DNA from: an uncultured Saprospiraceae bacterium
GTDB lineage: Bacteria; Bacteroidota; Bacteroidia; Chitinophagales; Saprospiraceae
Direction of reading: 5' to 3'
Assembly (NCBI GenBank): GCA_937922815.1
Contig: CALAJP010000193.1
Coordinates: 1 to 44,811 of the forward strand
DNA: 44,811 nt
The notes under the pieces are model-generated. The model worked only from the letters and a program-made list of their open reading frames with translations. It searched no databases and was not told the DNA's origin. The translations under genes and the position numbers were made by a program. Numbering within the stretch: the stretch's first letter is position 1; every line of letters starts with the position of its first letter. Positions 31,550-40,623 of the stretch are shown in pieces.

Positions 31550-32245
31550 GTGATTCAAATTGAGGTTTTATACGAAGACGATTATATACTAGTGGTGAAT
31601 AAACCGAATAATGTTTTGGTTCACCATTCTCATTATGCTCGTAATATCAAAGGCGATTCTTTAGTTCAATTAATACAGAAACAAAAAGGTCTTACTGCCC
31701 ACCCTATCCATCGGTTAGACTACAAGACTTCTGGGGTTTTAATGTTTTCAAAAAAGAAGGAATACGTTTCCCCTTTTCAATCCTTATTCGATGCCAATGA
31801 AATTATTAAAAAATATTTGGCAATTGTTAGAGGTTTTACCCAACCCGAAGGAAGTATTTCTTCTCCCGTTAAAAATCCTGAAACTAAGGTTTATAAAGAT
31901 GCACTCACCGAGTATGTCAGCCTAAATAATACGACAGTAGAAGTTCCTGTTCATCCCTATTCTAATTCTAGGTATAGCTTGATTCAACTGACTCCCATAA
32001 CGGGTCGGATGCATCAATTGCGTATTCATTTGAATAAAATTAGTCATCCCATAGTAGGGGATTATAAATATGGTGATCGTTTCCACAATCGAATGTTTGA
32101 ACAACGATGGAATTGTCATTATCTATTGTTACATGCTCGCACCTTGCAGTTTATGCACCCATTCACAAAAGAAACGCTATCCATCCAAGCCAACATTCCC
32201 AAACATTGGGACGTAATTATGGAGGATTTTAGTTGGCAGGTTTAA
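31550..32245 (+). CDS. RluA-family pseudouridine synthase, TruC-like
   Basis: This enzyme isomerises uridine to pseudouridine in RNA; the TruC group acts on U65 of certain tRNAs. The start is GTG at 31550 (IQIEVLYEDDYILVVNKPN), as no in-frame ATG precedes the first conserved strand. The catalytic motif HPIHRLDYKTSGVLMF (about 49-64) contains the essential Asp in HRLD. ITGRMHQLRIHL (about 152-163) and HPIVGDYKYGD follow. At 231 residues it lacks an S4 domain, as expected for TruC. The substrate assignment is by general similarity only. A second RluA-family gene lies at 40624. Confidence 0.88.
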   Translation: MIQIEVLYEDDYILVVNKPNNVLVHHSHYARNIKGDSLVQLIQKQKGLTAHPIHRLDYKTSGVLMFSKKKEYVSPFQSLFDANEIIKKYLAIVRGFTQPEGSISSPVKNPETKVYKDALTEYVSLNNTTVEVPVHPYSNSRYSLIQLTPITGRMHQLRIHLNKISHPIVGDYKYGDRFHNRMFEQRWNCHYLLLHARTLQFMHPFTKETLSIQANIPKHWDVIMEDFSWQV

Positions 32246-32352
32246 AGTGCTATCTCTCAACTTCCCCCATTGAAAAGGATTGACTTTTTGCTTATTCGGA
32301 ACTATTGCGTAATAAACAGTAATTAAACCAATTTTAAAATATCCCTACCCCA

Positions 32353-33117
32353 TTATTTCACAATAGAAATATTTTCATCCTCGATTAATTCATTATAGGT
32401 CAACTTTAGAAAAATTTGTGTGGTAGCCACCACATCTTTTTCACAATAAGTAGTAATTCTTGCTAGGTCATCTTCCTTCCAATAGACTCCTCCTACTTCA
32501 CTACCATCGATATCGTCTTTGGGAGAAGGGATTCCAAAAAGAGCGGTAAGAACTTTCAGTCCAGTATAATTCTTCACATCACCGAATTTCCACATTTCTA
32601 AGGTATCCAATAGAAATTTTGTTTCCCAAGGCTTTTTTCCTGCCAATTGTAAAATTTCGGGATGCCTTATTTGGTGGACAAGTGCTCGACGACACAAATA
32701 CGGAGCATCAAATTCTTTGATATTATGTCCACATAAAAAGCTTTTTCCAGGTCCAGGTTTTCCATAAACCTCACTATAAGGCTCATTATAACGAGTGTTT
32801 AATAATTCAAAAAAATCAGTAATTAATTTCTTTTCGTCATGATCGGAATATGACTTTATTCTAAGTTTATGGTTATTCACTAGTCCAACTGAGATGCAAA
32901 CTACTTTCCCAAATTCGGCAAAGATTCCAGCTTTATCTTCGTAAGCGGCAGCCGCTTCTTCATCAGAAATTTCTTCTATGCTTTTTCTTAATAATGACCT
33001 ACATTTTAGTTTCCAAAGTAATTGTTTTTCGGGTGAATTTTCCTCGAAAGTTGCAAATTCAGAAACTGTTTCTATATCAAAAAAAAGAATGTGGTTAATG
33101 TAATTATTAATATCCAT
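32353..33117 (-). CDS. DEDD-type 3'-5' exonuclease, PolB-like
   Basis: This is a predicted stand-alone exonuclease of the ribonuclease H-like fold, similar to the proofreading domain of family B polymerases. The acidic motifs are visible: Exo I FFDIET (about 13-18), Exo II GHNIKEFDAPYL (about 130-141) and Exo III YCEKDV (about 224-229) with its tyrosine in the DEDDy arrangement. The 254 residues match the usual length of these predicted exonucleases, which are common in Bacteroidota. The substrate (DNA or RNA) is unknown. The gene is isolated from any replication or repair gene. Confidence 0.87.
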   Translation of the reverse strand: MDINNYINHILFFDIETVSEFATFEENSPEKQLLWKLKCRSLLRKSIEEISDEEAAAAYEDKAGIFAEFGKVVCISVGLVNNHKLRIKSYSDHDEKKLITDFFELLNTRYNEPYSEVYGKPGPGKSFLCGHNIKEFDAPYLCRRALVHQIRHPEILQLAGKKPWETKFLLDTLEMWKFGDVKNYTGLKVLTALFGIPSPKDDIDGSEVGGVYWKEDDLARITTYCEKDVVATTQIFLKLTYNELIEDENISIVK

Positions 33118-33241
33118 TGCACGTAATTTTTATTTTATTATATGTTATTTTGTAGGTTAAAGCTATAAAATTATTGGTTTCAAATAGTAATAATTATGAT
33201 ATGACCATCGTTTTGAACGAAGATTTACAATTTAGTAAAAA

Positions 33242-33255
33242 ATTTACTAGTAAAT
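33242..33255. promoter_or_regulatory. Perfect 14-base palindrome, possible operator
   Basis: ATTTACTAGTAAAT reads the same on both strands. It lies in the 244-base divergent region between the exonuclease gene and the coiled-coil gene, preceded by a related TTTAGTAAA. No regulator can be named. Confidence 0.3.
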
Positions 33256-33361
33256 ACGTATTATTGTCGTGTTGAAATATCTTTCTACGACCAACAAATA
33301 TACTTACTAGCTAAAACTATTATAAGACACTAAAATTTAAAAAACAAAAGAAATTTAAATT

Positions 33362-34348
33362 ATGAGTAATTCAGAAGGAAATAAGGGTAAAATGATGACA
33401 GGTATCATCATTGCATTATTATTATTTGTAGCAATTTTGGGATATAAAAACATTCAATTAAGTAAAGAAGTTGATACTTACACTCAGTCATTGGATGAAT
33501 CTAAACAACTAGAAGAAGAATTGAATTTGAGATATGATGAAGCAGTAGCGGAGTTAGAAGAAATGAAAGGCTCAAATACAGAATTGAATGGTTTGATAGA
33601 TGCTCAAAAAGAAGAATTAGCTAAGCAAAAGAAAAAAATAAGTAGCTTAATCAGAAGTGGAAAAGCGAATAAATCGGAACTTTCTAAAGCAAGAGAAGAA
33701 TTGACACAACTAAGAGGATTGGTAGATACTTATGTTTCTCAAATCAATACCTTGAAAAACGAAAATATGTCTTTGACTGAAAACAACAATATGTTGCAGA
33801 CATTGAAGGCAGAACTGGAAACTAATCTGACGGATGCTACTACTAAAAACGAATCTCTAAATACGGAAAAAGCAGTATTGATGAGTGAAAAACAAGAGTT
33901 AGAAGCGACCAAAAAAGATCTTTCTTATAAGGTAACTAAAGCTTCTGTTATCAAACTAAATGCGATGGAAGTTACAGGTTACAAAACTAGATCTAACGGA
34001 AAATTGGCTAAAAAAAGATACGCTAAAAATGTAGACATTATCGAGGTTTGTTTCAAGACCTCTAAAAACGAAATTGTAAAACCAGGAAATGAAGAATATT
34101 TTGTACGCCTAATTTCACCACAAGGAGTAACGATGGCTATGGAAAATATGGGTTCTGGAATTATTATCAATAATGACAATAACGAAGAAGTAAGATATAC
34201 GGCTTCTATCGCTCAGGAATATGCAAACGATGTTAAAGATGTTTGCCTAAAATGGAAACCTAATGCAATATTAGACCCAGGTTCTTATAAAGTTGAAGTT
34301 TTCAATAAAGGATTTTTAGCAGGCAAAAGTGATTTGATTTTAAAATAA
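33362..34348 (+). CDS. Membrane-anchored coiled-coil protein, unknown function
   Basis: This 328-residue protein has a short cytosolic start, one membrane helix (about 12-27, TGIIIALLLFVAILGY) and a long coiled coil (about 30-195) rich in Glu, Lys and Leu heptads. A compact C-terminal beta-rich domain follows (about 200-328), from LNAMEVTGYKTRSNGKLAK through IIEVCFKT and FVRLISPQGVTMAMENMGSG to YKVEVFNKGFLAGKSDLIL. Its strand pattern suggests an immunoglobulin-like or sensory periplasmic domain. I do not recognise a named family, though such proteins occur in Bacteroidota. It is monocistronic with a strong terminator. A perfect 14-base palindrome (33242-33255) lies 107 bases upstream. Confidence 0.7.
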   Translation: MSNSEGNKGKMMTGIIIALLLFVAILGYKNIQLSKEVDTYTQSLDESKQLEEELNLRYDEAVAELEEMKGSNTELNGLIDAQKEELAKQKKKISSLIRSGKANKSELSKAREELTQLRGLVDTYVSQINTLKNENMSLTENNNMLQTLKAELETNLTDATTKNESLNTEKAVLMSEKQELEATKKDLSYKVTKASVIKLNAMEVTGYKTRSNGKLAKKRYAKNVDIIEVCFKTSKNEIVKPGNEEYFVRLISPQGVTMAMENMGSGIIINNDNNEEVRYTASIAQEYANDVKDVCLKWKPNAILDPGSYKVEVFNKGFLAGKSDLILK

Positions 34349-34370
34349 AAGGTTTATTCACTTTATACAA

Positions 34371-34406
34371 AAAGAGAGGATAGCGTTTGCTATCCTCTCT
34401 TTTTAT
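34371..34406. terminator. Bidirectional terminator after coiled-coil gene
   Basis: A 14-bp perfect stem (34371-34384 and 34389-34402) with a GTTT loop and T run. It lies between two convergent genes and can serve the hybrid kinase on the opposite strand as well. Confidence 0.88.
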
Positions 34407-34433
34407 TTTCGGAAACTTCTTTGCTATTAAAGG

Positions 34434-36677
34434 TTAAATAGCAAATTTTACCAACACTTCTTTTAGCTGGCTTGGTTTATAAGGTTTGGTTATAAAATCG
34501 ACCATCCCTGTGCTATAACTATCTTGCTGAATTTCTTTCAATACTGAAGCAGTCAAGGCTACAATAGGCGTTCCTTTATTTAAATTTTCTGTACTTTTAA
34601 TAATATTAGCCGCTTCGATACCCGAAATACCAGGCATTTGGACATCCATAAAAATTAAATCGTACTTTTTCTTTTTGGCTTGTTCTACCCCTTCACTACC
34701 ATCAGAAGCAATATCAAACTTCACTTTCATTTTACGCAATACAGACGAGATATACTTTTGATTCATAATATTATCTTCAACCACAAGGACAGATAAACCT
34801 TCTAGTGATACGTTATCTAACAACTTGGAATCAGACAACGGCTTTTCTTTGGTTTTTTCAACTATTTCAGGGGCTCTTTGAGATTGCATTAGAGGAATTG
34901 AGAATGTAAATACAGAACCTTCTCCAAACTTGGACTCTACACTTATAAATCCTTCTAACATCTCAATGAGTTGCTTGATAATCGGCAAACCTAAGCCAGT
35001 ACCTGTAACTCCTGCTATATTGTGTTTGACCTGTTCGTAGGGTAAGAATACCGAGTTAATATCAGAAGGTTTGATGCCAATGCCAGTATCTTTAACGGTA
35101 ATAATAAAGGCCTTTTTTTCATTAAACACATCTTGAGTAATATTGATATCGATAGAACCTTTTTCAGTAAATTTGACCGAATTGGATACTAAATTCATAA
35201 GTATTTGATTGAATACCGTCAAGTTTCCGCTTACAGTAATTCCCTCAAATTTCTTATCATAATTAACCGTGAGGTCTACATTCTTTACTTTACACTGCCC
35301 TTGAAAGCCCAAAGTAGCCTCTTTTACAACATTCACTAGATTGAAAGTAGAAGTTTCAGATTCAAAATTTCCGCTACTAATTTTAGCAAAATCTAAAATA
35401 TCCGTTAACAGCCCTAATAAAATATTAGAAGAGTTTTCTAAAAGGTCAAAATACTCCACTTGGTTAGGCTGTTTATTTTGTTCTTTCAGTAAAGTAGTCA
35501 TGCCAATAATAGCATTTAAAGGAGTTCTTATTTCATGGCTCATCGTAGCGAGAAAAGATCTTTCAGACTGTTGAGCCTTGATCGCTTTACGGTTAGCCTC
35601 TAATAGGTTTTCCTCCATTTCCTTTCTTTCTGATAAATCTAATATAAGGTAAATGAATTTTTTTACGCCAACATTCCCATTAGTATAAGAAACACCTGAA
35701 ATCATTCCCCAACAATCCGATTTTTCGTTTTCAACAAGTTTAGTTTCTAGCTTTCCTTTACCATATTTTACGATATTGCTTTTTAATTCAATAAAAGCAC
35801 TTTCGTCTTCAAAATATTGATTGAATGGAATTCCTGTTTTTACTTCGGAGAAAAAAGAATTATGGTGGTTTTTAACTTGTAAAATTTTATTTTGAATATT
35901 TGTTTCTATAATTACGACATCTAGATATTGTATGATGGTCTGATATAAGTTTTCTGCTTCTAATAGTTGCTTTGCCCTATAGTCAATTTTATGTTCAAGG
36001 TTTCTATTCGCCTCTTCCAATGCGTGATATGAATCTAGTATTTCATCGGACTGTTTTCTCAGTTTTATTTTTTGCTCCTCTACTGTAATGAGAGTGTTTT
36101 CTAAAACTTCAAAACTTTTTTCCTTTGAAAAATAAAATAGACAACCGATTCCAAAAAGGAAAATAAAAAAGCATACTTGGCTAATCAAATAAACTTCAGG
36201 GTCTAACAGAATTCTATTAATGTGGAACTCAAGATTTAAATTAGTGACATAAAAAAGTACAATTGAAGATATTATAGCAACGAAAAACCACGCAAATCCT
36301 GAACGAAATCCACTAAAGAAAAGAGCAATAAAAGGAGGGGCCAATATCCACCAAACTCCATCCGCAAATATAGCTCCAACCTGAGGTACAAAAACGATTG
36401 TCGCCATATAGATATTAAGTGCCTGTAAGTTTCCACATATATAAAAGCTACCTGTTTTAGTAAAAATAAAACCTATGATAAGAGCTAAAATAGCAGCTGT
36501 AAAAATATGCATAGGATCTTCTACTGCAAAAAAGTGCGTATAAGAACCAGCTATAAGTCCTAGAGTAAAAACTAAGAAATTTAGCCCTACAAAATATATA
36601 GCTTTCTGGTGAGAAACTGTATTTTGTTTATGCCTTTCGGGGATAGAAAATAATATGGAATTCGTTATCCAGTTCAT
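34434..36677 (-). CDS. Hybrid sensor histidine kinase with receiver domain
   Basis: This is a membrane-bound hybrid two-component kinase of 747 residues. The N-terminus has about six membrane helices (about 25-190) forming an integral membrane sensor. A coiled coil (about 195-245), a PAS-like segment (about 245-365), HisKA with MSHEIRTPLN (His381) and HATPase follow. The HATPase has N-box NLVSNSVKF, G1 DTGIGI and G2 GTGLGLP. A C-terminal receiver has VVEDNIMNQ, phospho-acceptor Asp678 in FMDVQMPG, Thr in ALTAS and Lys in ITKPYKP. All catalytic residues are intact. There is no DNA-binding output, so a phosphotransfer protein elsewhere must carry the signal. It shows no close relation to the kinase pair at 5360-9276. 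Confidence 0.93.
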   Translation of the reverse strand: MNWITNSILFSIPERHKQNTVSHQKAIYFVGLNFLVFTLGLIAGSYTHFFAVEDPMHIFTAAILALIIGFIFTKTGSFYICGNLQALNIYMATIVFVPQVGAIFADGVWWILAPPFIALFFSGFRSGFAWFFVAIISSIVLFYVTNLNLEFHINRILLDPEVYLISQVCFFIFLFGIGCLFYFSKEKSFEVLENTLITVEEQKIKLRKQSDEILDSYHALEEANRNLEHKIDYRAKQLLEAENLYQTIIQYLDVVIIETNIQNKILQVKNHHNSFFSEVKTGIPFNQYFEDESAFIELKSNIVKYGKGKLETKLVENEKSDCWGMISGVSYTNGNVGVKKFIYLILDLSERKEMEENLLEANRKAIKAQQSERSFLATMSHEIRTPLNAIIGMTTLLKEQNKQPNQVEYFDLLENSSNILLGLLTDILDFAKISSGNFESETSTFNLVNVVKEATLGFQGQCKVKNVDLTVNYDKKFEGITVSGNLTVFNQILMNLVSNSVKFTEKGSIDINITQDVFNEKKAFIITVKDTGIGIKPSDINSVFLPYEQVKHNIAGVTGTGLGLPIIKQLIEMLEGFISVESKFGEGSVFTFSIPLMQSQRAPEIVEKTKEKPLSDSKLLDNVSLEGLSVLVVEDNIMNQKYISSVLRKMKVKFDIASDGSEGVEQAKKKKYDLIFMDVQMPGISGIEAANIIKSTENLNKGTPIVALTASVLKEIQQDSYSTGMVDFITKPYKPSQLKEVLVKFAI

Positions 36678-36812
36678 AAGTATATAGTAGATATCACATA
36701 CGACTTAAAGCAATAAAATATAAGAGATTAATCAAATAGATATACTAAGTTATAGTAATACTTACAGAATAATGCCGCTTATAGTTTCAAAAAATGAGTG
36801 AAAAGAATAAAT

Positions 36813-37642
36813 TTAAATCTCTCTTAACCAGATATTTCTAAACTGTACTTTATCTCCATGGTCTTGCAAGATAATTGGCAATTTGGATACATGAGGTATC
36901 ATATACGGCGTCCCAATGTAAGTAGTAGGTCCATTTAGTTTTACAGCATGGTGTATCAACACTCCATTATGAATAGCTGTTATAATAGGTTTTTTAACAA
37001 TTTTACCTTTATTGTCAAAAATAGGAGCCTCGAATATTATATCATAAGATTGCCACTCTCCTGCTGGTTTAGAAGCATTTACCATAGGTGGGTACTGTTT
37101 ATAGATAGCCCCTGCTTGTCCGTTAGAATAAGTGTCGTTTTGGTAAGAGTTGAGGACTTGGATTTCATATAAACCCATCAAAAATATACCACTATTGCTG
37201 TATTTTTGTCCTTTTTTGCCTTCATCTATTGGAGATTTCCATTCAATATGTAACTGAATATTCCCAAAGCTTTGTTTTGTTGCTATTGCACCTTTTCCTG
37301 GAACGACTTCTAAAACGCTATTGTCAACAATTTTCCATTCAATCGGATTACCACTAAAACTAGTATCCAATTGAGGAATAATAGCTTCAAATTGTTCCAT
37401 ACTAGCAACTATAGGAAATTGCGGAGTTTGCCATGTATTGAGAGTACTACCATCGAATAAAATGATGGCATCTTGAGGTAATCCATTTTTGGAAGAAGGC
37501 TTGACTTTTTCTACCGTCGAATATTGTTCACTTAGCAACCAAGGTTTAGATTCTTGCAAAGCATCCCAATCAATTTGAGGAATTTCTTGTGCAAATGCAT
37601 TAGCAACTAAACAAAAAAAAACAAGCTATTTAAGTACTTCAT
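36813..37642 (-). CDS. DUF1080 (3-keto-disaccharide hydrolase) family protein with frameshifted signal peptide
   Basis: This is an exported beta-jelly-roll protein of the DUF1080 family, which includes 3-keto-glycoside hydrolases. The continuous frame (36813-37559) starts inside the mature protein and has AIILFDGSTLNTWQ near its start, EWKIVDNSVLEV, SNSGIFLMGLYEIQVLNSY and a closing VQFRNIWLREI. Upstream, an ATG at 37642 opens MKYLNSLFFF and then hits a stop. Reading one extra T in the nine-base T run (37613-37621) would instead give FFFCLVANAFAQEIPQ, an ideal signal peptide joined in frame to the rest. The gene therefore carries a one-base shortfall in a homopolymer: sequencing error, mutation or slippage-based switching. 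The coordinates span the whole intended gene. Confidence 0.8.
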
Positions 37643-37693
37643 AATTAATACATTTTAGTTATCTATCAATTATTTAAAGGTACAAAAACAATT

Positions 37694-39097
37694 TTACACA
37701 CAATAATTTTCTTCAATCCAATCCGCTAACAAACGTACACCATAACCTGTTGCAGATTTATCTTTCGAGAAAGGGTTATTCCCAAAAGCTACTCCTGCAA
37801 TATCAATGTGAGCCCATTTTGGATGTTCGTCAGTAAAAAATTCAACGAATTTAGCCGCAGTACTAGCACCAGCCATTGGTTTAGCACTTAGGTTTTTAAT
37901 GTCGGCAATATCCGAATTCATTTCGCGACCATATTCTTCCCACAAAGGAAGTCTCCAAATCCTCTCTCCTATCGTTTTGCCTAAGCCATTAAACTGTTGA
38001 AAAAGTTCTTCGTTATCAGAAAAGAATGCTGCACATTCATACCCAAAAGTTCTGACCGCAGCTCCTGTTAAAGTTGCTATATCTATTAATACTTGTGGAG
38101 AATATTTTTTATTGCCATAACTAACTGCGTCAGCCAACAACAGTCGACCTTCTGCATCAGTGTCAATTATCTCTATTGTTTTGCCGCTATAGGAAGTAAT
38201 TACGTCTCCTGGCAATACAGCGTTTCCTGCTACACTATTCTGAGCCATAGGAACCAATCCGACCACATGGGTTTTCAAACCTAACTTGGCAATTAATTCT
38301 ACTGCTCCCAAAACCGCAGCACCTCCTCCCATGTCGCATTTCATAAAATGCATATTTTGGCTTCCTTTGAGAGAAAGTCCACCAGTATCGAAGGTAACTC
38401 CTTTACCGACCAAAAGAATCGGTTTTTCTTTAAAATCAGGATGTTTATATTCCAATTCCAGCATCCCCGTAAACTCCTTACACGCTCGTCCTACGGTTCT
38501 TACAGCCTCCATATTCATAGACTCTAATGCACTGTCGTCATAGTATTGACAAGAGTATCCATAATCTTTGGCAGAAGATTTAGTGGCTTCAGCTAGAATG
38601 GGAGCATTTGCTTTATTCCCTGGAGCATTTATCAAATTCATTACATGATTTTGAGTCATTACTGAATAATTCAGTTTTTGAAGATCAAAATCGTTTTTAT
38701 AATCAACTGTGATATGAAATAATTGAGGGTCTTTCTTTTCTTTATAAAGACCGATATCGTATAAACCAATCCCTATCCCAGACAAAACAGCATCTAAGGA
38801 TTCGTTAGAATAATCTTCTGAAACTACTAAATGCATATCAAAAAACATGCTTTTATTTTCAGCCGTTATCTTACAAAGTTTCGATTTTATTTTATGATAA
38901 GGTAAATGACCTAAATCCACAAACATTACTACTCCATTTAAAAATGGACATAATATTTTTAAATTTTTTTGTTGCCTAAGTACGTCAAAATTTAGGTTTG
39001 GAAATTTCTCTTGCAAGCCTGGGCAATTTAATTCATTACATAGGATAATATAATTAGCCGCATTTTCTCTTCCTAACTCTTTTTTAAATTCTATCAT
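37694..39097 (-). CDS. M17 family leucyl aminopeptidase
   Basis: This cytosolic, metal-dependent aminopeptidase removes N-terminal residues from peptides. The 467 residues comprise a variable N-terminal domain (about 1-160) and the conserved M17 catalytic domain. The latter has VGKGVTFDTGGLSLKGS (about 229-245, metal-binding Lys and Asp), KCDMGGGAAVLG (about 251-262), and the signature DTDAEGRLLLADA (about 314-326). Family members usually have Asn as the first residue of NTDAEGRL; here it is Asp, while the metal-binding Asp and Glu are kept. The C-terminus has DIAGVAFGNN and GYGVRLLADWIE. The gene is monocistronic or nearly so. Confidence 0.93.
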   Translation of the reverse strand: MIEFKKELGRENAANYIILCNELNCPGLQEKFPNLNFDVLRQQKNLKILCPFLNGVVMFVDLGHLPYHKIKSKLCKITAENKSMFFDMHLVVSEDYSNESLDAVLSGIGIGLYDIGLYKEKKDPQLFHITVDYKNDFDLQKLNYSVMTQNHVMNLINAPGNKANAPILAEATKSSAKDYGYSCQYYDDSALESMNMEAVRTVGRACKEFTGMLELEYKHPDFKEKPILLVGKGVTFDTGGLSLKGSQNMHFMKCDMGGGAAVLGAVELIAKLGLKTHVVGLVPMAQNSVAGNAVLPGDVITSYSGKTIEIIDTDAEGRLLLADAVSYGNKKYSPQVLIDIATLTGAAVRTFGYECAAFFSDNEELFQQFNGLGKTIGERIWRLPLWEEYGREMNSDIADIKNLSAKPMAGASTAAKFVEFFTDEHPKWAHIDIAGVAFGNNPFSKDKSATGYGVRLLADWIEENYCV

Positions 39098-39285
39098 AAA
39101 ATTTGTAACATAAATAATAAAAACAGAAGACCAATTTACTACAAAATAAAATAACTTTGATAAAAAACCCTCTATGAAATTGTGGTAAAAAACAGGAACA
39201 ATAGCAATGAATCTAACGTAAACAAGAGGTTAAACCTATTACAAGGTGATTTTTACAAAATCTATAAACAAAAATAAATTTCTAA

Positions 39286-40440
39286 TTAAATTTCAATTCC
39301 TTCTAATTCTTTGATTTTAATAGTGGGGTCTTCAAATGAACCGTAAAATAAAGTTTCAATAGCTTTAGGAAACTCTAGTCCCCAAAAATATTCTTCGTGC
39401 TTTCCTTCATCATTTAATGAAATACGAATTTCGTGATGTGCTGCATTTTTACCATATTTTCGTAATCTTTTTATAAACCTAAGAACATTACTCAAGTGGT
39501 TTTTACTCTCTTTTTTTCCACTATAAAAATACCATTGCATCTTAAAAGGTTCGTAAAAATTCCATTTTGGAAAATCGAACTGAGGTATCGTCCATATTGA
39601 TGGTGAAAAAATTAAAAATTTACCAAATACTTCAGGGTAACTATAAGCCGCAAATATACTTATCAATCCACCTAACGAAGAACCACCAATTGCGGTATTT
39701 TCTCTATCGGGCTTTGTTCTAAACTTCTCGTCAATTTTAGGTTTTAAATGGTCAACCAAAAATCGTAAATATTTTTTTCCTTCTGCTTTTTCTAATTTCG
39801 TACTATTCAGGTTATACTCCTTGGCTCTATCTACCCCTCCATGGTCAATAGCAACTATTATCACATCTGAACGTCGATATTCTGCTAAAGTCGCCAGTTT
39901 ATGGTCTATATTCCAACTGCCATAATCAGAACGGTCACCAAAAAGATTCTGAGCATCGTTCATATAAAGTACAGAATAATCCTTCTCGCTTTCATGGTAA
40001 TCCCATGGTAACAATACCCAAACAGGTCTTTTTCTAGGCAAAGGATACATATCGTACGCTTCGTCTAAAAGTTCAATAATTGGTAATTTTTTGATTTTAT
40101 ATGGCAACCAGTTGTGCCTCCATCGTGGCACATGGTCCGAAACTTTTTGTTCTTTCTCACTAATGAGAAACGTTCGATTAGGAGTAATTTGACTTTCATG
40201 ACCTAATTCAACTTCCGACCAATCTCCTTTTGTGTATTTGTACTCAATCTTTTGAAGATCCGTATTTATCAATTGAAGGTTATAGGTATATCCATCATCC
40301 GTTTTTTGCATTTTATACTTTTGGTCTGATGGTTTCCAATTGTTAAAATTTCCAACCAAAAAGACATCCCTTGTGTCATCTTCAGGCGTTGACAGCGTAA
40401 AATGTATGTTTTTTATATTCATAGAATTGGCTATTTTCAT
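39286..40440 (-). CDS. CBM48-like/esterase (Fes-type) fusion protein
   Basis: This 384-residue protein has two parts. The N-terminal domain (about 8-95) is an early-set/CBM48-like sandwich with RDVFLVGNFNNWKP and EYKYTKGDWSEVE, as in glycogen-binding modules. The second (about 115-375) is an alpha/beta hydrolase of the esterase-D/enterochelin-esterase family: VLLPWDYHESEKDYSVLYM, the nucleophile elbow GGSSLGG (Ser at about 256), SYPEVFGKFLIFSPSIW and a late KHEEYFW that supplies the catalytic His. There is no signal peptide, so it is probably cytosolic. The substrate is unclear: the family includes trilactone, sugar-ester and feruloyl esterases. A Met seven residues into the protein is an alternative start. 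Confidence 0.82.
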   Translation of the reverse strand: MKIANSMNIKNIHFTLSTPEDDTRDVFLVGNFNNWKPSDQKYKMQKTDDGYTYNLQLINTDLQKIEYKYTKGDWSEVELGHESQITPNRTFLISEKEQKVSDHVPRWRHNWLPYKIKKLPIIELLDEAYDMYPLPRKRPVWVLLPWDYHESEKDYSVLYMNDAQNLFGDRSDYGSWNIDHKLATLAEYRRSDVIIVAIDHGGVDRAKEYNLNSTKLEKAEGKKYLRFLVDHLKPKIDEKFRTKPDRENTAIGGSSLGGLISIFAAYSYPEVFGKFLIFSPSIWTIPQFDFPKWNFYEPFKMQWYFYSGKKESKNHLSNVLRFIKRLRKYGKNAAHHEIRISLNDEGKHEEYFWGLEFPKAIETLFYGSFEDPTIKIKELEGIEI

Positions 40441-40562
40441 TTGATTTTCAAAATAAAAAAGGTTTGATGGAATTATTTTAATTCTATGGTTGTTAACAAT
40501 ATGAAATAGTCTACGATACTAGTTTATTGTTTCATATTTGATATTATTAGTACTTATGTTTT

Positions 40563-40608
40563 AAGCAATTTATCGGAGTTGAATGTAATAATTTAACTCC
40601 ATTTGCTT
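40563..40608. other. Two-tier inverted repeat in intergenic region
   Basis: An outer pair AAGCAA/TTGCTT (40563-40568, 40603-40608) encloses an inner pair GGAGTTGAA/TTTAACTCC (40575-40583, 40592-40600). It could fold on either strand. On the minus strand it falls 16 bases after the pseudouridine synthase stop, but no U run follows, so it is not a typical Rho-independent terminator. Confidence 0.4.
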
Positions 40609-40623
40609 ACAAACTCCCACTAC

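Noticed and set aside
31546-31553. TCACGTGA palindrome resembling the core of a parS site
   Set aside because: Only eight central bases match; the outer bases of the 16-bp parS consensus (TGTTTCACGTGAAACA) are absent, and the sequence overlaps the GTG start region of the TruC-like gene.
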